Source: Pseudoscleropodium purum (Eukaryota > Streptophyta > Bryopsida > Hypnales > Brachytheciaceae). From it: a stretch of DNA of 64,000 nt. Positions 36,061 through 47,165 of this stretch are shown here, one piece after another. How positions within the stretch are numbered: the first letter of the stretch is position 1; every line of letters begins with the position of its first letter. A program made the position numbers and the translations under genes. The stretch lies in contig OZ017799.1 of NCBI GenBank assembly GCA_963969395.1, forward strand, positions 15,812,501 through 15,876,500, read 5' to 3'. The notes under the pieces were generated by a model that was not told the origin of the DNA, searched no databases, and worked only from the letters and a program-made list of their open reading frames with translations.

Positions 36061-39000
36061 CCGGAGGAATATCTAAAAAATGTACGACTGACTTTGACCC
36101 CAAAATAAAATTTACTTCTATGGTTCTATCTAAAGATAGTACGGCCAAAGTTTTATAGTAGCTTGTCTAAAAATACCTATTTGTTGTTGATTCATGTAGA
36201 GCATTTTTTCTTCTTTTTGTTTATTTATATTAGGAGTAGTCACACTTTCTTTGAAGACAAAATTTTGCTGAAAAATGAGAAGTTGAGGAAGAAAACTTGG
36301 AGCCAATTAGGTGCCTAAAATTATGAAGAAGGTATGACACCCCTCAAGATTTTGCTATCTTAAGGAGTGTGGAGAATTTAAAATTACATTTGATAGGGAT
36401 TACAAGACGAAGCTGCTAAATGTGCATGTAGTGTGTTTCGTCATGATGAAGGTCCAAGGCACAATTGTGGCAATTGTGGTGAAGAAATTTTATCCATGCT
36501 CAATATGTACCTTTGGAGTAAAATAATGAGTGGTACAAACTTCACAAACAACATATTTTGTGGTAGAAGCTCAATGGAAAGTCAATGTAGAGCTATCCCT
36601 TGCACCTTCTTTGGAGAATGCGTGAGTAGTGAAGGTGTGACTACCCTTATTACATGACCTTACTTGAAGATTCCTCAACGAATGTGAGTTGGACGCCAAG
36701 TGCATGTTTCAAAACATTCTCATATCCAAGGTGGATAGTTGAGTATTTAGGGATTGATGAAATTTGTACTTTGTACAATCATATTTGATAAATGACAAGT
36801 TTCAATGCTACGTAGAAGTACTATGAAAACAATGGTTCATTATGAATCAATTGGTTTAATTAGTTTGTGGAAAAATGCAAGGTTGTTAGATTAGACGGTT
36901 TAGGTTCACCAAATGGAGTGGACAAATAGGCAAACTACATTGAATGGATAACCTTTAGAGTTTAGGATATTGAATTTGACCATGATTTAAGGCAAGTCTA
37001 CATGATTTAAGATAAGTTACGATAATTTAAGGTAAGTCCATCTTGGATTTTTTACTTTTATAGAAAGTCAACTACATCTTGACTACATTGGATGGGTGGC
37101 ACCTCTACTAGACATGCAAATTGGATAGATGAGCTATTGGGTGGTTTATCCAATGTAACAACTATGAAAAATGTGGTGATTTGTCAAATATGAACATTTT
37201 ATTGGTCTAAATCTAAGAAAACAAAGAAAAACACAAAATATTATTAGGCTAAAAATTAGAATATATTATATACTAGTTCTTTTAGGGATCATGCTTGGTT
37301 CATTTATAATTTTGATTACCAAAGCAATTCTACATAAAATTGTTCTTTAAGAGTCTATAACCATTGGTAGTTGTTGAAAGTTTTTCAAGGAAATCTAAAA
37401 TTACTTCCACATAGGTCTTCAAATGTTACTTGTCTAAAGGTTTTTACATTAATAATAGGATGATTGCAGAAAACACTTGTACAATTTCGTGTTACATGTT
37501 GTAGGGCAACATATTTTGGAGTCATCTTTTAAACCTCCTAAGAACTAAAATTCACTCTAAAGTACATTAATATATTATAAACATTGGATAAAATTTCATA
37601 TTTAAAAAAATATTTTATTATTTTTAAAGTACCTCTAATTGAATGTCAACCTAACCATTGGGATGGAGGATGGGATTAACAATTTTGGTCCCCCACCCCA
37701 ATTGAATCTAAAAATTGGGATATGAGGTCATTGACAAGAACTACATACATTAGCCAAATGGTTTAAAAGAAAATAGTATTTCTCCATTTTGTACATGTAT
37801 TCAAAATATGCTATTTTTATATCAATGTAGGGATTGTAAAATTATTTTTCATCAAGTTGTAAAAACTTGATTTGAAGACCTCTAAGGTTGAAGAAAATAG
37901 ACATTTAAATTTATTTTATTGAGACTTATTTTGTTTAAAATTAAATAAAAACATAAAACATCTATTATCATGAAATTTTAGTTTTTCTATTTTGTGCATG
38001 ACTTTTAGAGAATATAGGGGTCCAAATTTTTGGAAGGGCATTATTTTTAGATTTATAGTAATTTTCTATATTTTCTTGATGTAGAAAAAATTTAATTACT
38101 TCTCCACAATACAACATTCAAAACACAAAAATAGTACAAGTGTTTTTTACAACCACCTTATAAGATAAACAACACTTGTTTGGTTCAATATATATTGTGG
38201 GCATTAGCAACCAAAAAGACACCACATATGTTAAGGCTTTATTTTATTTTATTTCTAAAGATTGTCAATGGACTTTATCTTGGTGCATTATTATTTGCCT
38301 ATTTCAAGCACTTTAAAATATATATAACTTACTTCATAAGAAGACCAATAAATAGATTCTCAAATTTGGCCACTTTCTAGATTTCTTTTCCATTTTAAAA
38401 AAATAAAAATTTTAAATTGATATATTTGGATAATGAATTGATACTAGAAATATTTTATTCTTAAATAGAAATCAAAAGAAGTTTCTATTATAACAATTTA
38501 AAGCAAGTTTAGACATTTCTCAAAGTAGACGGCAAGTTTGTAATCTTATTGCAATTGTTAGATTTGAAATTGTAGTTAAATGGAGAGCAATAAGATACCC
38601 CTAGCTTGACTACATTTTTTAACAAAGATATACCATTTGTATGGGTTACTAATAACATATATGCATAATATTGATGAAAGATTACTTAAAACAATTTAGA
38701 GGTCCATGTGATAAAGATATTTTATAGAAGACTAAGTATTTTTCTACAAGCAATTAAATCCCCTATGTTAGATTCTATTTACAATTTAAAAAAATCTTGT
38801 AGTAGATATAAGTTATTCTTTTGTTTTTTGTATTTTTGCTTCAAGAATATTAATCAAAATATTTGATAAAATGAAAAAAAATTTAAAACATACAACCTTG
38901 AAGCCAAATCGAGCACTTTTCACTAGCATAATGGTAATACTTGTTGTTATCTCCCACCTATTATCTCCTATTGCTAGTGATTGTCTAACTTTAATGACAA

Positions 39001-39840
39001 TGGTCAAGCTCATTGTCATCTCCCACTTACTATCCTCTAAATGCTATTTGATGCTTACATTTAATGACCATTGATGTTCATGTTTTAATGCAACATCAAA
39101 TTTGTTGTCATCTCCCACCTACTTGGCTTCTAATGCCAAGTGAACTCTTAAGGCTCTTAAAGTTGTGTTAGGTAGGACATTTTCTTAATTCTATGACTAA
39201 ATATTGTCTTAGTCATTGAAATAGTACTGGTGATTTTGAAGTTTAAATATTTATTTAGTTATTTAATTGAAAAACATCAAATATTTTTAAAAGTAATTTA
39301 TACAATATTTTTAATAAATTGAAATTATATATATTTTTAATTTTTACACAAATGGAAAGAAACTATAATTTTACTTTAAATACTCTAGAAATGGTTCAAA
39401 GGGTTTAACTTCTTATACATGACCTTTCACATAACCTAAGTTCTTTTCTAAAATATATTCAATATATATTTCATAATACAAATTTAAAAAATTAATATAA
39501 ATTAATATAAAATCAAATAATGATTTATAATTTTTTCAAATAAAAAATTACATCTTCCTAATTCAATCCTATATTGATTGTTTTCTTAAAAACATGTTAT
39601 TGAAAACAAAAATATCCCTAACTTTTTAACCCTTGAAAATGGTGAAGACCTAATGTGCCGATGGATGACTTCATTATTCACTATAGAATCAAAAAATGCA
39701 CCTGTCAGTCCAATAAATTAGAGCATTTTAGTGACTACCCTTGGTCATGGGGGAGGGCTGATTTAAATGATATATAAAAACCATACAAATATATGTCCAT
39801 GAAAAAGGCTTAATAGTTCTAGAAGAAAACCCTTTCTCCA
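36061..39840. other. 3.8-kb AT-rich intergenic DNA with short repeats
   Basis: No gene recognised. A 74-codon + frame at 36433-36657 contains HNCGNCGEE and several Cys, which may be a transposon-protein scrap. Positions about 36973-37040 repeat GATTTAAGGYAAGT four times imperfectly. Otherwise this is low-complexity AT-rich sequence. Confidence 0.5.
38940..39125. repeat. Three degenerate tandem units with TGTCATCTCCCACCTACT
   Basis: The block TTGT(C/T)ATCTCCCACYTACT recurs at about 38943, 39013 and 39101. Between copies are related sequences ending TTTAATGACMATKG. The spacing is 70-90 bp. Non-coding. Confidence 0.6.
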
Positions 39841-41832
39841 ATACACTTTAGTTCCCACATTCAATGGCATGTTTCACCCACCAAAAAATGCCCCCCAAGA
39901 CTCCAGCCTCCAAGTTGCACGTCAAGTTATTAAGAAGGACAACAACAAGAAGTCAAACAACCAAAAGTATCTCCCTTCCCACTCCTCATCCATCCCGGGA
40001 ATCATCCATATATACTGGGAGTCATCCATCCGTTCCGGGAGTCCTCCATCCCGCACGAAAAAGCTAAAGTTATTAGTATTTTCACTGTCACTTCCTCTCC
40101 CAGAGCACAGGTAGAAAATCCAATTTCACCCTCTCCAGCAGATTTTTCAACAGGCGCCAGGCCCTACCCCCCTCCGTCTTTCCGGTGGGCAGCGAGCGTC
40201 AAGGTCAGTAGCGCGGGCCAAGCCGAGCTCCAGTCGGTGGCATTTAGCAAGCCGTGCTGCAGCCAGCGCTTTGACATCGCCAGGCCTTTCCCTTCGGAGA
40301 TAGTGGTGGGTGAGCGATGACGACGCGATCGTTGTGAGTGCTGGTTAAGGGACAAGGACAAGAAGAAAAGAGCGGGCGCGAGACTTGGCCGCTTTTTTTC
40401 CTACAGCTCGTCGTCTTCTTCCTCGTGCTCTTGGTTGGTGAGGTTCATCAGCGTGTTGTAGTGTTGGCCAAAACGTGTTTTCGGGCAGACGCGGACTGCT
40501 CGCGTTCACGCTGTTTAGACTTGGGGAAGGGCGGAAGTGTCAATGGGAGGGGGTTGAGTCTCTTCGCGTGGTGCTTCTTGCGGCTTTGGGTGGTGAGGCC
40601 GCGGCGGAGTTCGGCGTCGTGAACGGCTCTTTTAGGCGTTTGTGGTGGTGGTTGTGTCGTACGACAGGCAGGGTAGTGGTAGTTTACGGGCGGGGGTTTG
40701 TTGTCGTGTCGGGGACGTGCGTTAGGTAGGAGCGGATTTGAGAATTAGGAGGACAGGGGGATTGTGTTTTCTGTATTGGTGGAAGCTCCGTGTGACTTTG
40801 GAGAGGGTAGGCGATCGGCGTTGGGGTTGGAGTTTGGACTCGACGTCCGGGGAGTATTATGGCAGTGTTTCGGCTGGTTGTTGTGAGCGAGAAGAGCAGC
40901 CGTCGGAGCATTGGTTGTTTGAGGATTTTGTAGTGAGAGGCATTTTACGAGTAGTAGCTATTCGGTGGAGGAAGAAGGAAGCTACAGGATTGAAGTATTG
41001 GAGTTTCGGTGACGTTTTGGCAGCCGCGGACCAGGGATTTAATTCCGCATTGCGTCGGAGGAGGTTTTCTGGTTGCACTTCAGATCAAGTAAGTTTGCAA
41101 TTGAATATGCAGAGGATTAGCGGGTTACAGGAGAGGCAGAGTATGAGGGTATCGAGTGATAGTGATCTTTTTAGGTGGTAGGAGGGTGCCGGGGCTGTCT
41201 GTTTGAGAGGCTTCAATTGCGCAATGGAGTTTTCCTTTTCGATGGGGCAGTTAGAAGGGGATGTTTATAAAATTTAGGAGGAAGCGAGGGAGGGGTAGAG
41301 GTCAAAGCTGTGTCCCTTTCCGAGGTTTTATGTTAGACAGAGCATGCAAGGGTTGACTAACTAGAAAAGAACACTGTTTGTCTTGCTGGATTACTATTAT
41401 AGACGAAGCAGCGGTAAGGTTTGGATGCATGTTCGAGCCTGAGCTTGCATGGAGCATGCGTTTCATTACAGGGTTAGGGAATGAGTGGTTTTATTATATT
41501 TTTGGAGAAGTGAAGGTTTCTCGTGTGAGTGAGTGGATAATCTTTAGGAAGTGGAACCGCGACTTTAGGTGAATGGAGTATATTTAGTAGTGACTTTTGG
41601 TAAGGAGGAAACGATAATCAGCTACGCGGTTTCTTCTCTAACGAAAACAAGCCTTGCATTTTGTTCTTGCGCGAGTGGTAGTAGATTTGACAGGACAATG
41701 CTTTTCAGTTTTGTAATTAATGTTTCGTTTTAATGCAGGCGGCTTACAGGCAATTCAAGGTATTGATTGTGGCTCTGATAGATTTCAATTCGGATTTAAA
41801 CAGATAGTAATTGTCTCTTGGAGACCGTCACG
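39841..41832 (+). promoter_or_regulatory. GC-rich promoter and long 5' leader of the NT-C2 gene
   Basis: Composition rises steeply from AT-rich to GC-rich at about 39.85 kb. Positions 39986-40056 carry four imperfect copies of TCATCCATCCNNTCCGGGAG. Within the leader a GTAAGT donor at 41089 and a pyrimidine-then-TAATGCAG acceptor ending at 41738 could define a 5' UTR intron of about 650 bp. An open frame across 40738-41181 begins with a non-ATG codon and is probably leader sequence. Transcript start and exon structure here are inference. Confidence 0.45.
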
Positions 41833-44763
41833 ATGGTCATCAAGGTGATGAAGTGGCCGCTCCGCCAGCACTTATCCAAGAAATACCAAGTCAATCTGGT
41901 CTTGAACAGACTTGACGGGCTGTCGGCTGCTGACCCTGACGAGTCTAAATTGTATGTCGACTTGAAATGGAAGGGGCCAAAGAGTGCTCTTGGATCCCGA
42001 TTTCGTAGTATGAAGAGGGAAAAGACAAATGCTCTGCCGGTGGAGAATAGTGGGTGTATTACATGGGATAAAGAGTTCGAACATGTGTGTGTTCTCACAA
42101 ACGACAAAGTTGGTGTCTTTCAGCCGTGGCACGTGTATTTCGTCCTCTGCAAGGTAATCATTCGTATGGCTACATATGACTTCGTCTCGAGTCTGAGAAA
42201 TTTGGGCGGTCATTCATTTCAAACAGTCGTAGTCAATTGAATCTTTCTCATTATGCTTCTTTACATTCTTGTGTGTGGCGCTCAGGTTAGCTGCCTTGCA
42301 ATCTATATTAATGAAGCGTTCATTAATTGACCTGTTTACGGGTATCGATTGTGCAGGCGTTACCAGAAAGCTCTAAAAGCAAGGTCTCTGTGTTGGGCAC
42401 TGCAATTCTGGATATCGGTCTCCTGGCTTCATCTGGAAACTCTTCTAATTATTCCACAACTTTACCTGTGAATTGCAAAAGTGGAGATTCTGATGTTGCA
42501 GCCGTGTTTGCGGTATTGTTTCCAACTTTTTAGACTGTTTTTTCCTTCGTTAACGAGGTCTTATTTTATTACAACTGCGAATTTGTTACACGCGTTCATC
42601 GTGTTTCGTGTTTTCTGCTTTCCCATCTTTTTGTATTCGTTTGTACTTGATGTTTGGGACGAAGGTGCCATGGATTTACTGATAGTGAAAAGGATACTTT
42701 GCTTCTGAACTGCAGATTACCTTCAGCTTTTCAGAGCTAAGGACAGTGTACGAGGCTGGCTTTGAGAGTGTGCACAGGCTGATGGCGCCTGCGATGGCAT
42801 GTATTGGTGGGGATCCTTACATCTGGGATCCTGAGGACGATGACGTGGTGAAGGTTCATCCAGATGTCGAGAAGAAGAAAAAGTCCTCCAAAGAGTTGTC
42901 TAGGGAGCAAGTTTTAGGCCTCAAGGGCAAGAAAAACCTGCAGCTCGAGGATGTTGATCCAAATGACGGTGGAAAATTCTCCCCTCGCAGTGATGGAAGC
43001 GTACAGGATGCTCTGGACCTCTTTGACTCAGACTGGGTTGACGATTCTGATTATGAGTATGGCGAAGAAGTTGAAGAAGCCAATATTGGGCAGTTCGTGA
43101 GTTACGGAACTTTGACCGGCGTGAACCTTGTAGTGGAGGGTGCGCTGCCTCACCATGCGGACGAAGCAGCTGGTGCTTCCTCTGATGAAGTTGAAGTTCG
43201 TGATAATATACACAGTCGGGCTTTGGACATGGCAATTCCGAAGGTGGATGTGGCCCCGGAGGAGGTTTCGACATCTGAGAACGGGGAGCTGGTTTCACAG
43301 GGCTCTTTGATGAGTATGCTCTCTTGGCGGAAGAGGAAGTTGAGTTTCAGGTCACCTCGATCTCGCGGGGAACCATTACTGAATAAAGCTTATGGGGAGG
43401 AAGGTGGTGATGAAATTGACTGGCATCGAAGGCAGGCAGAGTCTTCCACAGAGTTTCCAGATCTGACAGTGAGTCTCAATTCCTTCTGGTTGAGAATTTT
43501 ATAATGGTGAACTTTGGAAAGTTCTATCTTTGGACGTGATTCATATTGGTCCTTCAATTAGCAATTTGAATTCGAACACAATGAACGCACTATGCTTGCT
43601 TCAGTTTATTATATCGTTGTCTATTGCTCGTGAACTTTCTGATGTGGCCAACTGAGATCTTTGTAAACTCTTCTGTGTGAAGATATGAATCCTCGTACTG
43701 TTGCTTACTATCTGTTTACTCTTTCCAGCGTCGGAAAAGTGAGGAGAGCATTGCTATTGTTGCTGGAGCACTGGATTTTGGGGAGACGCTTTTTGCTGTT
43801 GGAACCTGGGAGCAAAAGGATCTCGTTAGCAGGGATGGACGGACACAGCTATCGACCAATGTGTTCTTCGCCTCCTTTGATCAGCGCAGTGAAAGCGCAG
43901 CAGGTGAAAGTGCTTGTACTGCTCTTGTGGCGGTTATAGCCGACTGGTTGCATAAGCACCCTACCCTTGTGCCTAGCAAAGCGGAATTCGACATGCTGAT
44001 TCGGGAAGGTTCTGCTGAGTGGAGAAATTTATGCACTGTGGAGGCATTCAAGGATCGGTTTGCAGACAAGCACTTTGACTTGGACACTGTCCTCGAAGCG
44101 GCAGTGCGACCACTTAGTGTTGTGCCTGAGAAATCCTTCGTTGGTTTTTTCGTTCCCGAAGGTGTGAGCGAGTCTTTGGACTTCCTGCAAGATGCTATGT
44201 CATTTGATAGCATCTGGGAGGAGGTCGAGAGGGCTGGATCGGCTGTCTACATTGTAAGCTGGAATGACCACTTTTTTGTACTCAAATTGGAAGAGGACAG
44301 ATGCTACATAATTGACACACTCGGAGAGAGACTACAAGAAGGTGGTGAGCAGGCATATATTCTCCAGTTTGATGCACAGACCAGCCTTGGTCCGGCGCCA
44401 ACTTCAAAGCCCGAAGATTCGAAGATCGCAGGTCAGCCGGAAGCAGCGGCGGCGGAAGTGTTAGATTCATTGGCACTAGTGAACGTTGGAACTGATAGCG
44501 ACCCTATTCCTCTAGCTTCCGATACTGCCGCCTCCACCAGTGAAACTCCCATGGAGCTTGTCCTTTCCGCTGAGGAGGTACTCAATGGGGGTAGAGCTTC
44601 ATGCTGCCAGTTTATCAAAGAGTTTTTCGCTGCTCTGCCTCTACGAGAGCTTCAGAGTGACATCAAGAAAGGTTTACTGGGAAAGGTTCCTCTGCACCAG
44701 CGGCTGCAGATCGAGTTCCACTATACAACTTCCAGGACTTGCACAGAACTAGTACCTGTTTAA
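41833..44763 (+). CDS. Plant NT-C2 (EEIG1/EHBP1-type) domain protein
   Basis: Exons are 41833-42153, 42357-42512, 42716-43468 and 43729-44763. All introns are GT-AG and phase 0 (203, 203 and 260 bp). The product is 754 aa, similar to angiosperm relatives. The start MVIKVMKWP is typical of the family. An N-terminal NT-C2 domain spans about residues 5-190 over three exons. A long acidic low-complexity linker follows (about 210-350), then a conserved SWRKRKLSFRSPRSRGEPLL block at 362-381. The C-terminal domain (about 430-625 and 695-745) contains FASFDQRSESAAGESACTAL, SFVGFF, AMSFDSIW, YIVSWNDHFFVLK, CYIIDTLGERL and HQRLQIEFHYT. NT-C2 domains are thought to bind membranes; relatives act in endocytic/cytoskeletal links and, in plants, organelle movement. 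The exact role of this subfamily is not established. C473, H591 and D606 are spaced like a papain-type triad (see findings). Confidence 0.93.
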
Positions 44764-45600
44764 GATCTTTGTGCGAAGTTGTTCTGATTAGGTTAGCCGG
44801 TTTGAATTGGACTGGACTTGGAACAGCGCATGATTGCTGTCTCGTTTTACAGGGTATGGAGAGTTTCATTCTGCTTAGGCCACCTTGAGAACGATTTGGA
44901 ATTCGAAACTGGCTTCGACGATGGGACGGGAGTGTGAAGTCGGGGGCTGGTTCATGAAGACGGTTGAATGGTTCATTCTAATGCTGATTACCCGCTTACA
45001 GAGGTCTCTAATCCTCCGATTTTCGGGAACACCACTTCGTCAGACATTTCCTCCAGAAGTTGTGACAAGGAGCAAGGTGTGCGATCGACTACTCCATACA
45101 ACTCTTCTGATCCTCCCAGAAGTAGAAAGTTCTAGCATAGTTTGATCTGAGTTGATACAAGGTTCAGTGACATTCAGTAGAATTTGCAAGCCTCTGCATG
45201 GCTGAGTCAGCGGCGATGCAGCGAGCTATCTTTTGATGGTTTTTGCTAATAATGAAAGATGCCGGAAGATTCAAGACGAGGACATTAATTTTCCAAATGT
45301 CGGAAGTGAGTGACGATTTCGGGGACGACTAACTTCTAAAATTAATACGACAGTAGGAATGAACTACTGGTATTACATGGTGGGGTGTGAGGACTTCCGT
45401 TCACTTCACAGTTATACACTACTAGCAGCCTCTAGCGTACGCTGGGGTCATTCTTCTAGTGACATTACCCCTTTAGTGGCGGCAGAGGATGCATTACACT
45501 TTTGGGGACCTTGTGGCCTTGAAAGTCAATGTGTATGTACGACACATACTTTTCATTCACATCAATAAATTCTGGAATTTTGATCAATAACGTGTGTTGC
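44764..45600 (+). other. 3' flank of the NT-C2 gene
   Basis: Balanced-composition sequence follows the stop. AATAAA at 45564-45569 is the first canonical poly(A)-type signal in a suitable position. A CGTTTTACAG acceptor-like site at about 44844-44853 may mark a 3' UTR intron. The 86-codon frame at 44885-45145 is unsupported. Confidence 0.4.
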
Positions 45601-46679
45601 CTTTTGTTCCACTTATTGGTTCTTTGCTAGAATCTTGTAATGATTCAAGCTGCTGAGGGTCTCATTGGTATATTTCAAATGTGCTTATGGCGTGTACCTT
45701 GTGTTTGTTGCACTCCACAAGACACTGCTAGTTTGATTAGAAATTTATGCGTTCGCTGATATTCATGTCACTCAGCTTCATAAACATTTGAGAGGTGAAG
45801 TGTACCGGTATAAGAAAGGGTGGTATCCAGAACTGGAAAATGTAACGTATTGGCCTTGAGTGGGGCACGATTGCATCTGGTTGCAGAACAAGCCATCAGG
45901 GACCTGATGCTAATCCCTATTTTAACAACTCATCCAATTCATGCACATGATTGGACTTTACTATGGTAGTACAAAATCCTGAATCTTGTGGACTTATTTG
46001 TGGGTGGTGTGAGCATGACTTATCTAAACATTTATGGCCCTTGAGCTTTGAATGGAGTTGAGATTGCCTCTTATCACTTACAATGATCAATAATCTTCCA
46101 ATTTGAATAAGCTAAAAGTACTTCTAATTATTTAAAGTATTTTTAGAATATCATAATCAAATTGAGATTGGGATGATAGAGAAATTTCAAAAGTCATAAT
46201 GTGTTTTGGTTTGTATCCCTTCTTTATTCCACATGCCAATTTTATTCTTAGATTGCATTTGAAGTCTTGTTCAACTTTTATGCTTTTCGAAGCCCAAAGA
46301 TAGAACCGAAGGTACTATGGTACACCTCAAAGGTTGCTAAAATATGTTTGGCCCATAATTTATTGCCCATAGGTGTTTTTTTTTGTCAAAAAGCAAACAA
46401 GTAGACAATAACTTCAATTTCTTTGAATACATGCGTCCAAAAATTGAAATAAAAGCACCATCAAACACACCATTACTTTTCAAATGTTGTATCTCCTATA
46501 ACAAAGTTTGAGATTAATTTTTCCTCAAATTGTAATTCCATGTTTGCTTCAAAATTTGACATAATTGCGTGGCTACAAATTTTGTGTTTACAATTTTCTG
46601 CTTCATACGCACAGTTTTTCGAATGCCAATATTTCAAACTCAAAAATGTTGAGAGTGAGTGCTGGAGACACTACCAAGT
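45601..46679. other. Intergenic spacer
   Basis: AT-rich DNA between the NT-C2 and QC genes. A frame from ATG 46540 (111 codons) crosses the composition boundary into the QC leader, has no motif, and is not called. No repeat was recognised. Confidence 0.5.
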
Positions 46680-47165
46680 TGCCAAAGTGCCTCGCCGAAG
46701 GCTAGATGTGCTGCACTGGCATTCATTTCAGATCCAGCGCAGATCGTTGCAAGAGCACTTAGCGAGCGCGTTGTTAGGTTCTGTTCTGATCTGGTGCGTC
46801 ACTCTGTTCCGAGTTGGAGGTGCACGGCCTTATTGTAGACAGTCTAAATGCTTAGGGTTTGCGAGAGGAATTTAGGTCGTAAATCTTTCTGCTGGTCTCC
46901 TGATTCAAGTAAGTGGAAAGCATGATGGACGGCACGAACGACGAAGCAATCCGCCCTAGGACTTGCGGTTTGACTTGGGAGAGTGCATTGCGGAATTCGA
47001 GATCAATTCGACTGACGGAGGCGGAGGTTATCCAAGAAGAATATTGACTTTGATCCCCTGCGGTTTGAAAGAGCCGCAACCTACGATTGAGCGTTAGGAG
47101 GTTGCCTATGGCGAGCAAGTGAGAGTGAAGAATCTGATATTGGATTGTTTGCGCGCTGTTTTTCT
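46680..47165 (+). promoter_or_regulatory. Leader of the QC gene with upstream ORFs
   Basis: GC content rises at about 46.68 kb. If transcription starts before 46.92 kb, two upstream ORFs precede the QC start: a 41-codon ORF at 46922-47047 (starts MMDGTNDEA, ends QEEY) and a 4-codon ORF at 47108-47122 (MASK). Either would be expected to reduce translation of the main frame. The transcription start is not known. Confidence 0.35.

Noticed and set aside
36030..36070. tRNA gene suggested by GGTTCGAGAC
   Set aside because: No A box at the right distance and no cloverleaf stems can be drawn.
40738..41181. 147-codon + ORF upstream of the NT-C2 gene
   Set aside because: Starts with a non-ATG codon, no recognisable domain, crosses a good splice donor; better explained as GC-rich leader.
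42921..43298. 125-codon - strand ORF
   Set aside because: Antisense shadow of NT-C2 exon 3.
46540..46875. 111-codon + ORF before QC
   Set aside because: Spans a composition boundary, no motif, and ends before the QC leader; probably chance.
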